Source: Nitrospirae bacterium JdFR-86 (GTDB lineage: Bacteria; Nitrospirota; Thermodesulfovibrionia; Thermodesulfovibrionales; JdFR-86). Taken from it: DNA of 33,612 bases. The notes under the pieces are model-generated. The model had not been told where the DNA came from, did not search any database, and saw nothing but the letters and a program-made list of their open reading frames with translations. A program made the position numbers and the translations under genes. Of the stretch, positions 16,189 to 25,111 are shown in pieces (within the stretch, counting starts at the first letter, position 1; each line of letters starts with the position of its first letter). Location: contig MTOV01000009.1 of NCBI GenBank assembly GCA_002011815.1, forward strand, positions 43,653 to 77,264, written 5' to 3'.

Positions 16189-17822
16189 ATCATAATCATC
16201 AACTGTCATTAAAAGAGTTTCCGTATATAATCCGCTGGCGGGACGACAGGTGCAAGCGGTGCGGAAGATGCACTGCAGTCTGTCCTGTAAAGGCTATAGA
16301 GCCGGGCATTCAGGCGCAAAGAATAGTGTATTCCGAAGCACCTACGCCTACCCCAATGGTTACAAAAAGAATAGTGCATGTCGTAAGGCAGGTAACGGAT
16401 ATCAACAGATACTGCACCGGCTGCGGCACATGCACCCTTGTCTGTCCCAACGAGGCTATCGAGCCGGAATATAACCCACAGCACAAGTTCCTGCACTTCA
16501 AGAACAAAGGTGGAGACGCATACAAGAGGGGAGGAAGAAGAAACGACCCGGGCACATCCACACTCGACAGGCTTAAATTCACACGAATATCCATGCTCAC
16601 AGACCCTGCACTGGATGCAGGAAGACACGAATTCCGTATCAGAACATTGCTTGGAAGGATTCTTCCACCTGAGAAACTTCCTCTTAAGGACGAAAACGGA
16701 AAGCTTACCCTTAAAAACGACACGTTTATTCCGCCTGTAAGGGAAATCTATCCGATAATGATAGGCAGTATGTCTGTTGGTGCGCTTTCGCCTCCGATGT
16801 GGGAAGGGCTTGCAATGGGCGTGGCTTATCTGAACGAGGTCATGGGCATGCCTGTTGTAATGTGCACTGGCGAAGGCGGAGTGCCGCCAAGACTTCTTAA
16901 ATCGAGATTCCTTAAGTATTTCATAATCCAGATTGCGTCCGGGTATTTCGGCTGGGACGAAATCATACATGCGCTTCCGCACATGGTGGAAGACCCCTGC
17001 GCCATAGAAATCAAATACGGACAGGGTGCAAAGCCAGGGGATGGAGGACTCCTGATGGCATACAAGGTCTTAAAGCTCATAGCCAACATCAGGGGTGTGC
17101 CAATGTATGTTGACCTTGCTTCTCCGCCAACGCACCAGACAAAGTATTCGATAGAAGAAGCAGTCGCAAAGATGATACAGTCCATGTCAATGGCATGGGG
17201 CTTCAGAGTGCCTGTGTATCCGAAGATATCAGGCACCAAGACTGCAAGGGCAGTGCTTAACAATCTTGCAAGAAACCCCTATGCCGCTGCACTTTCCATA
17301 GACGGCGAAGACGGCGGCACAGGCGCTGCATACAACGTCTCAATGGACAAGATGGGACATCCCATCGCCTCTAACATAAGGGAATGCTATCTTGACCTCG
17401 TAAAACAGGGCAAGCAGAATGAGCTTCCACTTATAGCAGCAGGCGGAATCGGCAAAAAAGGCAATCTTGCTGCAAATGCAGCAGCCCTGTTCATGCTCGG
17501 TGCATCTGCGGTTTCAATAGGCAAATACATCATGCAGGCAGCTGCCGACTGCTTTGGAGACGAGATGAACAGATGTAACCTCTGCAATACAGGCAGATGC
17601 CCAAGAGGAATAACCACACAGGACCCGAAACTTTACAGAAGACTCGATGCCGATAAGGTGGCTGAAAGAGTCGTAGAGGTCTTTAAGGCAGCAGATACAG
17701 AGCTTAAAAAGATATTCGCCCCTATGGGCAGGAGCACAGAGCTTCCTATCGGAATGTCCGACGGCTTAAGCGTGGACGACAAAGCAATCGCAGAGAGGCT
17801 TCAGATAAGTTATGCGTGCTAA
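16167..17822 (+). CDS. Glutamate synthase, FMN-binding synthase subunit with N-terminal ferredoxin domain
   Basis: Carries out the FMN- and Fe-S-dependent reduction of 2-oxoglutarate plus ammonia to glutamate. Residues ~20-105 hold two [4Fe-4S] motifs, CKRCGRCTAVCP (from Cys29) and CTGCGTCTLVCP (from Cys83). The FMN barrel follows, with IKYGQGAKPGDGG, ASPPTHQTKYSIEE and DGEDGGTGAA. The cysteines CNLCNTGRCP (from Cys470) fit the [3Fe-4S] site. 551 aa. The class II amidotransferase and GXGXG domains of bacterial GltB are absent here and are encoded by the neighbours. It overlaps the upstream gene by 22 nt and the downstream one by 11 nt, implying translational coupling. Confidence 0.93.
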   Translation: MEPATWLDHNHQLSLKEFPYIIRWRDDRCKRCGRCTAVCPVKAIEPGIQAQRIVYSEAPTPTPMVTKRIVHVVRQVTDINRYCTGCGTCTLVCPNEAIEPEYNPQHKFLHFKNKGGDAYKRGGRRNDPGTSTLDRLKFTRISMLTDPALDAGRHEFRIRTLLGRILPPEKLPLKDENGKLTLKNDTFIPPVREIYPIMIGSMSVGALSPPMWEGLAMGVAYLNEVMGMPVVMCTGEGGVPPRLLKSRFLKYFIIQIASGYFGWDEIIHALPHMVEDPCAIEIKYGQGAKPGDGGLLMAYKVLKLIANIRGVPMYVDLASPPTHQTKYSIEEAVAKMIQSMSMAWGFRVPVYPKISGTKTARAVLNNLARNPYAAALSIDGEDGGTGAAYNVSMDKMGHPIASNIRECYLDLVKQGKQNELPLIAAGGIGKKGNLAANAAALFMLGASAVSIGKYIMQAAADCFGDEMNRCNLCNTGRCPRGITTQDPKLYRRLDADKVAERVVEVFKAADTELKKIFAPMGRSTELPIGMSDGLSVDDKAIAERLQISYAC

Positions 17823-20151
17823 AAAGAAGGTCATAATCGAAGGAAACGTTAACGGCACAAGGGTTCCATCACGAATCCTTGAGGAGCAGATACAGGAAGC
17901 CGTAAGGAACGGTGCAAGGGATATCCTTGTTCGTGCCGACGGGCAGCACGGAATCGGCGGACGTATATGGCCCAGAGGCGAGACCGTAAGGATAACAGTA
18001 GAAGGTCCTTCAGGACAGAGACTCGGCAGCATGGGCATGTTCGGCACGGAGATAATCGTAAAAGGCAGTGCCTCTGACGATGTAGGCTGGATTAACTGCG
18101 GTGCAAAAATCACTGTTCTTGGAGATGTGACAAACGGCGCGCATAACGCAGCAGCACAGGGAGTTCTTTATGTTCAGGGCGGAGGCGGTGCAAGATGCGA
18201 TACGATGACAAAGCACAATCCAAGATTCGACCCGCCTGAATCATGGTATTTCCGGGATGTGGGTGACTCATTTGCAGAGTTCAAGGCAGGCGGTATAGCA
18301 GTCGTCTGCGGTGTGAACCCAAGGAACAAGGAAAATATCCTGGGTTATCGCCCGTGCGTGGGAATGGTCGGCGGAACTATATACTTCCGCGGTCCTATAA
18401 AAGGCTACAGCGAATGGGACGTAAAGCTCCTTGACCTTACCCCGCAGGACTGGAAATGGCTTACTGAGAGAATGAAGCCTTTCCTTCAGGCTATCGACAG
18501 AATGTCTTACTACCGTGAGCTTACAAAATCCCCTGACGACTGGAAAAAGCTTGTAGCCTACACCCCGGATGAAAAACACAGGAGAAAGAGATTCCCTGTA
18601 ACCACTTCCGAGTTCAGAAAGAACGTCTGGGAAAAGGAAGTCGGCGAAGGCGGAATATTCGCTGAATATATAAATCATGACCTAACTGTCCTGCCTTACA
18701 TAACCACAGGTGATGACAGGCGCAACAAGCCAGTGTGGGCTAATGAAAAATATGCACCGCCATGTGCATACACATGTCCTACGCATATACCCACGCACAA
18801 AAGGACTGCGCTTATGAGGCAGGGCAAGATGAAAGAAGCGCTTGAACTCGTGCTCCAGTACAGCCCGCTTCCGGCTACTGTCTGCGGGCAGATATGCCCT
18901 AATCTCTGTATGCAGAGTTGCACAAGAGGCAGGCTTGACAGACCGCTTAATATTAAAGAGCTTGGAAAACTTGCCTTAAAGCTTCCTGCACCAAAGCTAC
19001 CAAGAAAGAAGACAGGCTACAAGATTGCAGTAATAGGCGGTGGTCCGGCAGGACTTTCAGCCTCATGGCAGCTTGCACTTAAAGGACATACAGTTGACCT
19101 TTACGAGGCAGAAGACAAACTCGGCGGAAAACTCGAACTCTGCATCCCGAGAGAACGTCTGCCCCACAAGGTGCTCCTTAAAGAGCTTTCCAGATTCAAA
19201 GAGATCGGGGTTAAAGTGCATCTTAAGAGCAAGATTAACCAGAAGGCATTTGAAAAACTCTACAAGAGCCATGATGCAGTTATTGTTGCCTGCGGTGCAC
19301 ACAGACCGAGAAAGCTCGAGTTCCCTGGCTCAGAGCACACTGTGCCTGCAATAGAATTTTTGAAAAACATAAACATCGGAAAGCTTTCCACACTCAAGCG
19401 CAAGAACGTAGTGGTAATAGGCGCTGGTAACGTGGGAATGGACGTTGCCTGTCAGGCATTCAACTGCGGTGCGGCTTCAGTCACTGCAGTGGACATACAG
19501 AAACCTGCAGCATTCGGTAAAGAACTTGAGATGGCAGAGGAAAGAGGCACGAAAATCCTCTGGCCTAAGTTCGCAGAAAAATATGACAAAAAGGCAAAGA
19601 AAATATACTTTACCGACGGCACAGTTCTGGATGCAGACCTTGTGGTAATCGCAATAGGTGAAGTGCCCATACTCGATTTCCTGCCACCGAGCATTCATAC
19701 AGAGAAGGGATGGATAACGGTCAATGAGCTTGGACAGACTTCTGATGTCAAGGTCTTTGCCATAGGTGATGCCACAAGACCAGGACTCGTTACACATGCT
19801 ATCGGGCAGGGCAGAACAGTCGCAGAGGTAATACACTCGCAGTTAATGCACTATGACTATATGCCTGAGGTAAAACAGGTCATTCCTTACGAGAGAATCA
19901 AGGCTGATTATTACGACATTTGCCGCACTGAGGAATTCAAGCCTAAAGAAGAGGCGAACATCTGCATGTCCTGCGCCACATGCCGCGACTGCCGTATGTG
20001 CGAGGCTACATGCTACTGGGGTGCTATAAGCCGGAGAGAAAAAGAAGACGGCTCATTCGAATATGTGGTTGACGATGAAAAATGCATCGGCTGTGGCTTC
20101 TGTGCAGGCATCTGCCCATGCGGTGTCTGGGAAATGGTAGAAAACATATAA
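17812..20151 (+). CDS. Fusion of glutamate synthase GXGXG domain, GltD-like FAD/NAD oxidoreductase and C-terminal ferredoxin
   Basis: Residues ~1-230 are the GXGXG beta-helix domain (GIGGRIWPRGE, GSMGMFGTEIIVKGSASDDVG split here, GGARCDTM), which is normally the C-terminal part of GltB. Residues ~320-740 are GltD-like: CPTHIPTH, SPLPATVCGQICPNLCMQSC, FAD Rossmann IAVIGGGPAGLSAS from ~405, and a pyridine nucleotide Rossmann VVVIGAGNVGMDVACQ from ~533. The last ~60 residues carry two [4Fe-4S] motifs (CMSCATCRDCRMCEATC from Cys718; CIGCGFCAGICP near 757). After the second Rossmann glycines the usual Arg-rich NADPH motif is replaced by VDIQKPAAFGKE, so NADH use is possible. 779 aa; last gene of the operon. 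Confidence 0.92.
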   Translation: MRAKKKVIIEGNVNGTRVPSRILEEQIQEAVRNGARDILVRADGQHGIGGRIWPRGETVRITVEGPSGQRLGSMGMFGTEIIVKGSASDDVGWINCGAKITVLGDVTNGAHNAAAQGVLYVQGGGGARCDTMTKHNPRFDPPESWYFRDVGDSFAEFKAGGIAVVCGVNPRNKENILGYRPCVGMVGGTIYFRGPIKGYSEWDVKLLDLTPQDWKWLTERMKPFLQAIDRMSYYRELTKSPDDWKKLVAYTPDEKHRRKRFPVTTSEFRKNVWEKEVGEGGIFAEYINHDLTVLPYITTGDDRRNKPVWANEKYAPPCAYTCPTHIPTHKRTALMRQGKMKEALELVLQYSPLPATVCGQICPNLCMQSCTRGRLDRPLNIKELGKLALKLPAPKLPRKKTGYKIAVIGGGPAGLSASWQLALKGHTVDLYEAEDKLGGKLELCIPRERLPHKVLLKELSRFKEIGVKVHLKSKINQKAFEKLYKSHDAVIVACGAHRPRKLEFPGSEHTVPAIEFLKNINIGKLSTLKRKNVVVIGAGNVGMDVACQAFNCGAASVTAVDIQKPAAFGKELEMAEERGTKILWPKFAEKYDKKAKKIYFTDGTVLDADLVVIAIGEVPILDFLPPSIHTEKGWITVNELGQTSDVKVFAIGDATRPGLVTHAIGQGRTVAEVIHSQLMHYDYMPEVKQVIPYERIKADYYDICRTEEFKPKEEANICMSCATCRDCRMCEATCYWGAISRREKEDGSFEYVVDDEKCIGCGFCAGICPCGVWEMVENI

Positions 20152-20203
20152 GAGCCACCTCACTGCTTGGAATGAAAATGCTCTCCGCCTTGAAATGCAG
20201 GAA

Positions 20204-20998
20204 TTATATCACATCAGAATGTAATCGGGGATTCCCGGTATAACCGAAGCGCATGTAATGGGTTTCTGTTCCGTTTTCCCCTGTTATTGAATCCGACTCT
20301 TCTGATGCAAGGAAAACCGCCAGCCGTGCAACTTCCTCCGGAGGTCTTAAATGCCCCTTTTCTTTCAGGACCAAGAATTCATCATATATCTCACCCAGCA
20401 CTTCAGGTCCGAGTTTTCTTATCTCCTCCTGCATATCCGTATCCATCACCCCTGGGTCAAGACCGTTGACCTGAATGTTATAAGCCTTAAGCTCCTCTGC
20501 CATCGTCTTTGTCAGCTGAATAACCCCTGCTTTTGTTATGGAATAGACTCCGAAAAGAGGCATCACCATCTCGCCCAGACCGGAAGTCACATTAATTATC
20601 TTTCCGCTATTCTGCCTTATCATGTGAGGGATTACCTCTTTTGAAAACAGGTGAACCCCGATTAAATTAATGCGGAACACCTCGTCCCACTCTTTTTCTT
20701 CTACCTCGAATACCGGCTTTACAGGACCTACAACCGATGCATTGTTCATAAGTATGTCTATCCTGCCGAAGATGGATATGGTCTTGTCGACTACGTTTTT
20801 TATGTCATCCGGGTTTGACACATCCGCCTTAAAGTAAACGACCTCTCCGGAGATAAGCTTTGCAGTTTCATCAAGCTCTGAAGGCGTTCTGCTCAAGATG
20901 GCCACAGATGCACCCTCTTTTGCCATCTCAATAGCTGCTGCCCTTCCAAGTCCCCTCCCGGCACCTGTTATGATGGCTGTTTTGCCTTCTAGTCTCAT
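20204..20998 (-). CDS. Short-chain dehydrogenase/reductase
   Basis: NAD(P)-dependent oxidoreductase of the classical SDR fold; the substrate is unknown. TGxxxGxG is present as TGAGRGLG, NNAS follows in LMNNASVVG, and the catalytic Ser and YxxxK occur in VTSGLGEMV and YSITKAGV. The start at ATG 20998 gives MRLEGKTAIITGAG, the normal N-terminus (264 aa); an in-frame ATG at 21010 would add MLFY. Neither has a Shine-Dalgarno site. A -10-like TATGCT lies seven bases before ATG 20998. Monocistronic and convergent with the glutamate synthase operon. The region 21011-21161 upstream shows nothing else definite. Confidence 0.9.
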   Translation of the reverse strand: MRLEGKTAIITGAGRGLGRAAAIEMAKEGASVAILSRTPSELDETAKLISGEVVYFKADVSNPDDIKNVVDKTISIFGRIDILMNNASVVGPVKPVFEVEEKEWDEVFRINLIGVHLFSKEVIPHMIRQNSGKIINVTSGLGEMVMPLFGVYSITKAGVIQLTKTMAEELKAYNIQVNGLDPGVMDTDMQEEIRKLGPEVLGEIYDEFLVLKEKGHLRPPEEVARLAVFLASEESDSITGENGTETHYMRFGYTGNPRLHSDVI

Positions 20999-21161
20999 AT
21001 AAAAAAGCATAGCTCAAAAGAACCCGCTGCGCAATATAAAATACTACTGAAAGATGTATATTGTTTTTGCATTGACCTTCCAAGCCTGTGCAATAAAATC
21101 CACATATGCCACTTAGAATTGTAATCAGAACCCGGTGAGTATCGAGACAATACGCAGGGTT

Positions 21162-22034
21162 TTAATATATAAGCTTTACGGCGTCAGGGACGACGGTAAG
21201 GGAAGCAGGCGTCTTTCCCAGATAATCGCCGTCCACCTGCACATGTGCAGTGCCTTTTACCTCAATGTCTTTTGCCTTGATATAGGTTATGTTTTTTAAT
21301 TTAAGATGCCTTCCGCTTAAAATGCCAAGGGTGTATTTTACGATATCCAGCCGTTTGTTGCCGTGCATTAAAAACACATGAAGAAGCGGTTCTTTAAGGC
21401 TTGCGTCAGGTGCTACCCTGAAGTTCCCTGCATATTTAGACGAGTTGCTCACTATAAGAGAATATCCATGATAGCGTTTTCCGTCTATGTCTATTGTAAG
21501 CAGTTCAGGCTTCCATGAAAGCAGTGTCTTCACCCCGCTTAATATATATGCGCCTTTGCCTGAGTATTTTTTTATCCTTTTGTTTACATTGTTTACTGTC
21601 TGCCCGTCATACCCGATACCAGCCATCAGACAGAAATATCGGACTCCCTGAGAAAACGTTATTTTTCCGAGCGAGACCTTCTGAGGTTTTCCTCTTAGTG
21701 CCCTGTTTATTGCTTCTTCTACGTCTTCGGGTATACTGAGCTCTTTGGCAAGGACGTTTGTTGTTCCAAGCGGCAGTATTGCCATTGGCACATCCGTGCC
21801 TGCAAGACCGTTTATGACCTCATTGAATGTTCCGTCGCCACCAGCTGCAAGGACAAAATGCGGATTTTCAGAAACCAACTGCCTTGCATAGACTTCTGCA
21901 TCACCGCCCTTTTCTGTAAAAAGGACATTAACCTCAAACCCCTCTGCCTTCAGGAGACTTACCGCCCTGTCTATCTTCTTCTTGGATGCACGGCGGGCTG
22001 CAGGATTTGCTATGACTGTCAAAGACGCATTCAT
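21162..22034 (-). CDS. Diacylglycerol/lipid kinase family protein (YegS/DgkB-like)
   Basis: A 290 aa lipid kinase of the DAGK catalytic fold. N-terminal TVIANPAA, the nucleotide loop AAGGDGTFNEVINGL and LGTTNVLAKELSIP are clear, as is the C-terminal VQVDGDYLG motif. The actual lipid or sphingoid-like substrate cannot be assigned. Its ATG overlaps the bioW stop by four bases (ATGA), so it is cotranscribed with bioW and translationally coupled. The link to biotin is not obvious and may be just positional. Confidence 0.92.
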   Translation of the reverse strand: MNASLTVIANPAARRASKKKIDRAVSLLKAEGFEVNVLFTEKGGDAEVYARQLVSENPHFVLAAGGDGTFNEVINGLAGTDVPMAILPLGTTNVLAKELSIPEDVEEAINRALRGKPQKVSLGKITFSQGVRYFCLMAGIGYDGQTVNNVNKRIKKYSGKGAYILSGVKTLLSWKPELLTIDIDGKRYHGYSLIVSNSSKYAGNFRVAPDASLKEPLLHVFLMHGNKRLDIVKYTLGILSGRHLKLKNITYIKAKDIEVKGTAHVQVDGDYLGKTPASLTVVPDAVKLIY

Positions 22035-22840
22035 CGCACAAAATCTCTATGCATTTTGCCTTGATGGTCATGGACGATTTCATTCAGAGATTTCAGCCCG
22101 CTCAGTTTCGAGACCTGTGCAATGATTACTGGTCTGGCTTGAAGATACTCTATTATACCGTCTATGTTATCGGTGTCTTTGATAAAGAAAACTCTTCCGC
22201 CGGAAGTGCTCCCTTTTGTCTTTATATTCGGAACCCTTACATAGCCAAAGTTCTTTGAGGCTACATAGCCTGTAGTGTAATCCGGGTCGTCTGATACGCA
22301 AAGCTCAGCTATAATGCTCTTGCATGAAGCCACCTTTGATGCAAGTATCAGGGCTTCTTTTACTGTAGGTGTGTTGATGCCGAGTCTTGAAAGCCTCTGG
22401 TTTAAAATCCTGAGTGCTGTTTTTTCTATTCCCATTCTTGATGCCCTCACGCCTCTTGTTCTGTCAGGCTCAAATCTTTTACCGGTTTGAGCTGACATAA
22501 GAGCTGCTCCTCTCATATTGCCTGCCTGAATGACTTTGAATGCTTTTTTTACTGCAACGCTGGATACACCAATAGCGCAAAGAAGCTCTGCTGAAAACGC
22601 CTTTGCTTCGGAAGGGGAAGCACACTTAAGAGTGCAGAGCGGAAGAGAGGAGATTTTTTTCGGCTTCTGCGTAAGCACATCAATGCTCAGTGTAATGCTG
22701 TCAGGTATTCCCCTCGGATGAGTCAATGCCCTTTCTGTGTATTGCCTGACTGCCTGCAAAATGTCTTCTGCTTCATAGAGTCCTTCTGCACCTGAGATAT
22801 GAACTCCGTGTCTTGATGCCCTCATCCTTATGCTCCACAT
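22031..22840 (-). CDS. bioW: 6-carboxyhexanoate-CoA ligase (pimeloyl-CoA synthetase)
   Basis: Makes pimeloyl-CoA from pimelate for biotin synthesis. The family N-terminus MWSIRMRASRHGVHISGAE is present, then the GNMRGAALMSAQTGKRFEPD and RGVRASRMG segments and FGYVRVPNIKTKGSTSGGR. The ATG at 22840 gives 269 aa, close to the ~259 aa Bacillus protein; the longer in-frame reading from 22996 would run through the divergent trpB start and adds unlike sequence. No Shine-Dalgarno site, but a TTGTCA/TATAAT promoter with its -10 box nine bases before the ATG. The rest of the biotin pathway is not in the window. Confidence 0.94.
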   Translation of the reverse strand: MWSIRMRASRHGVHISGAEGLYEAEDILQAVRQYTERALTHPRGIPDSITLSIDVLTQKPKKISSLPLCTLKCASPSEAKAFSAELLCAIGVSSVAVKKAFKVIQAGNMRGAALMSAQTGKRFEPDRTRGVRASRMGIEKTALRILNQRLSRLGINTPTVKEALILASKVASCKSIIAELCVSDDPDYTTGYVASKNFGYVRVPNIKTKGSTSGGRVFFIKDTDNIDGIIEYLQARPVIIAQVSKLSGLKSLNEIVHDHQGKMHRDFVR

Positions 22841-22849
22841 GGTACTTGG

Positions 22850-22879
22850 ATTATATCCGTGCTGAAGAGATGTTGACAA
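22850..22879 (-). promoter_or_regulatory. bioW promoter, near-leaderless
   Basis: On the minus strand TTGTCA (22879-22874; five of six), an 18-nt spacer and a perfect TATAAT (22855-22850), nine bases before the bioW ATG. The expected leader is about three nucleotides. The -35 box overlaps TTGACA of the plus strand (22873-22878). Confidence 0.62.
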
Positions 22880-22885
22880 GGGGAA

Positions 22886-22894
22886 TGGTATAAT
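22886..22894 (+). promoter_or_regulatory. Extended -10 promoter of trpB2
   Basis: TGgTATAAT (22886-22894) on the plus strand. TTGACA at 22873-22878 is ten nt away, too close to be its -35 box; it would be 15 nt from TATAAG (22894-22899). The leader to the ATG at 22926 contains GGAGGT six bases before the start, in contrast to the leaderless divergent bioW. Confidence 0.5.
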
Positions 22895-22925
22895 ATAAGG
22901 CTTAAACTTATTCTGGAGGTCTGAG

Positions 22926-24278
22926 ATGCAAGAAACTAAGATAGTGCTTTCTGACAGGGAGATACCGAAAAGATGGTATAACATCATGGCAGACATGCCG
23001 AATCTTCCGAAGCCGCCGCTTCATCCTGCAACGCACAAGCCTGTTGGCCCTGATGACCTGAGTGCTATATTTCCGATGACGCTGATAGAGCAGGAGGTAA
23101 GCACCGAACAATGGATTGACATCCCTGAAGAGGTGCTTGATATATATACCCTCTGGAGGCCAACACCTCTTTACAGGGCACGCAGACTGGAAGCCGCACT
23201 CAGCACACCAGCAAAAATCTACTACAAGTACGAAGGCGCAAGCCCTGTAGGAAGCCACAAGCCAAACACATCAGTTCCTCAGGCTTACTATAACAAGAAA
23301 GCCGGAATGAAGAGGATTGCAACAGAGACAGGCGCAGGACAGTGGGGCTCTGCACTGGCAATGGCAGGAAGCCTCTTCGGTATAGAAGTCACAGTCTATA
23401 TGGTAAAGGTAAGCTATGAGCAGAAGCCATACAGAAGAATAGCAATGGAGACATGGAACGCCACAGTTCATCCAAGCCCTTCCAATCTGACCAATGCAGG
23501 AAGGAAAATCCTTGAGGCAGACCCTGAAAGCCCGGGAAGCCTTGGAATCGCCATATCAGAAGCCATCGAAGATGCAGCTACACACAGCGATACGAATTAT
23601 TCCCTTGGCTCTGTCCTGAATCATGTCCTGCTTCATCAGACTGTTATCGGTCTTGAGGCGAAAAAGCAGCTTGAGATAGCCGGAGACTATCCGGATATCG
23701 TTATCGGCTGCTGCGGTGGAGGAAGCAACCTCGGAGGCGTAAGCTTCCCATTCCTTCAGGATAAAATCAATGGAAAAGACCTCAGGGTCGTGGCAGTAGA
23801 GCCTGCATCCTGCCCTACGCTGACTAAAGGCGAATTCAGATACGACTTCGGAGACACTGCAGGACTCACTCCGCTTTTGATGATGTACACTCTCGGACAC
23901 GACTTTGTGCCTCCAGGCATCCATGCAGGCGGACTCAGATACCACGCCGATGCCCCGCTTGTATGCCAGCTCTACCACGACGGACTGATAGAGGCAAAGG
24001 CATACACACAGACTGCAATATTTCAGGCAGCAGTGCAGTTTGCAAAAACAGAGGGAATAATCCCTGCACCTGAGACTGCACATGCTATAAAAGCAGCTAT
24101 AGACGAAGCACTGCTTGCAAAAGAAGAAGGCAAAGAAAAAACCATATTGTTCAATCTCAGCGGACACGGCTACCTCGACCTTGCGGCATACGCAGACTAT
24201 CTGGCAGGAAAACTTCAGGACTATGAATATCCAGAGGAGAAAATAAAAGAGGCTTTGTCAAAACTGCCTGCTATTTAG
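22926..24278 (+). CDS. trpB: Tryptophan synthase beta chain, TrpB2 type
   Basis: PLP-dependent enzyme that joins indole and serine to make tryptophan. It is of the longer TrpB2 class (450 aa against ~400 for TrpB1): the N-terminus [19 protein letters not shown] and the PLP site [19 protein letters not shown] (Lys112) are those of TrpB2. The phosphate-binding loop [10 protein letters not shown] and the C-terminal [10 protein letters not shown]-like [11 protein letters not shown] are present. TrpB2 usually works without a tightly bound TrpA, and no trpA lies next to it. GGAGG precedes the ATG. Distant from trpCF (8.8-10.3 kb), so the pathway is dispersed. Confidence 0.95.
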   Translation: MQETKIVLSDREIPKRWYNIMADMPNLPKPPLHPATHKPVGPDDLSAIFPMTLIEQEVSTEQWIDIPEEVLDIYTLWRPTPLYRARRLEAALSTPAKIYYKYEGASPVGSHKPNTSVPQAYYNKKAGMKRIATETGAGQWGSALAMAGSLFGIEVTVYMVKVSYEQKPYRRIAMETWNATVHPSPSNLTNAGRKILEADPESPGSLGIAISEAIEDAATHSDTNYSLGSVLNHVLLHQTVIGLEAKKQLEIAGDYPDIVIGCCGGGSNLGGVSFPFLQDKINGKDLRVVAVEPASCPTLTKGEFRYDFGDTAGLTPLLMMYTLGHDFVPPGIHAGGLRYHADAPLVCQLYHDGLIEAKAYTQTAIFQAAVQFAKTEGIIPAPETAHAIKAAIDEALLAKEEGKEKTILFNLSGHGYLDLAAYADYLAGKLQDYEYPEEKIKEALSKLPAI

Positions 24279-24353
24279 TCATGACAAGCTTCGGCTGGTA
24301 TCCATACTCTGATATAATGAATCTATAAGAATGCCGCAGAGCCGGGTTATAAA

Positions 24354-25052
24354 GTGACAAAGAAACAGTTTATCCTTCTGGTTGTCATCTTATGCCTTTC
24401 AGTCCTGGTTTGCTTTACAGTTCTGTTTCCTGCGATTGACAAATACTGGAAAGCATCCAGCAAAACCAAAGACGAATCCGCCTTGCAGGAAACCGGATCC
24501 AAAGTTGCAAAGACTACAGAAAGACAGCCTCTTATGATGGTCAATCTAAGCAGTGATTACTGGAAGACAAAACCGCCTGCACCTGTTGCAAACGAGGTAA
24601 GCAAAGCTGCCACGAAACCGGCAAAAACTGCTGCTGTGCGCACCGCAGCCAAAAGAACCCCTGCAAAGTCCAGTGAAGCCGAGAGAGTGCTTGAGCTTCA
24701 GGATTGGTCATGGTTTCAGGACAATAAATATGCTGTTGTGGAGGGATATGTCAAAAACATATCAGACAAAAGTCTTGGCAGTGTGCAGGTGGTCGTCTGG
24801 TTCGAGGATGAAGACGGCAGAATCATATCCTCACAGCATAGTCTGATAGAATACAACCCTATTCTGCCCGGACAAACAAGCCCGTTCTTCTTAATAACAG
24901 ACTTTAACCCCCGGATGAAAACCGCAACCATAGACTTCAGAGGATTCTCCGGAGAAACCCTTCCATGGCGCAACGCCCAGGAAGAGACATCCGAAGAAAA
25001 AGAAGAAAGCGAACCTGAAGAGCCAGTAATTTCTGAATCCAGCCAGAAATAA
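24354..25052 (+). CDS. Membrane-anchored protein with a C-terminal FxLYD-like domain
   Basis: A 232 aa protein starting at GTG 24354. Residues ~5-28 form one hydrophobic segment (FILLVVILCLSVLVCFTVLF), an N-terminal anchor without a lipobox. Residues ~65-105 are low complexity (Lys, Ala, Thr, Pro), a likely linker. Residues ~115-215 look like an FxLYD-type beta domain (YAVVEGYVKNISDKSLGSV, VVVWFEDEDGRIISSQ). The C-terminal tail is acidic (EETSEEKEESEPEE). The function is unknown; it would sit outside the cytoplasm. It precedes the NrpR-like gene by 59 nt and has no clear ribosome binding site. Confidence 0.72.
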   Translation: MTKKQFILLVVILCLSVLVCFTVLFPAIDKYWKASSKTKDESALQETGSKVAKTTERQPLMMVNLSSDYWKTKPPAPVANEVSKAATKPAKTAAVRTAAKRTPAKSSEAERVLELQDWSWFQDNKYAVVEGYVKNISDKSLGSVQVVVWFEDEDGRIISSQHSLIEYNPILPGQTSPFFLITDFNPRMKTATIDFRGFSGETLPWRNAQEETSEEKEESEPEEPVISESSQK

Positions 25053-25063
25053 CCTCCCTCAGG

Positions 25064-25094
25064 TTGGACTATTAATGCAAAGGCGTATTATAAT
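25064..25094 (+). promoter_or_regulatory. Candidate promoter of the NrpR-like regulator gene
   Basis: TATAAT at 25089-25094 is perfect; TTGGAC at 25064-25069 matches the -35 consensus only partly and is 19 nt away. The leader to ATG 25112 contains GGAGGG five bases before the start. No GGAA-N6-TTCC palindrome (the archaeal NrpR operator) is visible here. Confidence 0.4.
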
Positions 25095-25111
25095 AGGCAT
25101 CCGGAGGGATT

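Noticed and set aside
22841-22996. Longer N-terminus for BioW
   Set aside because: It would run through the bioW promoter and the divergent trpB start, and BioW proteins begin at MWSIRMRAS.
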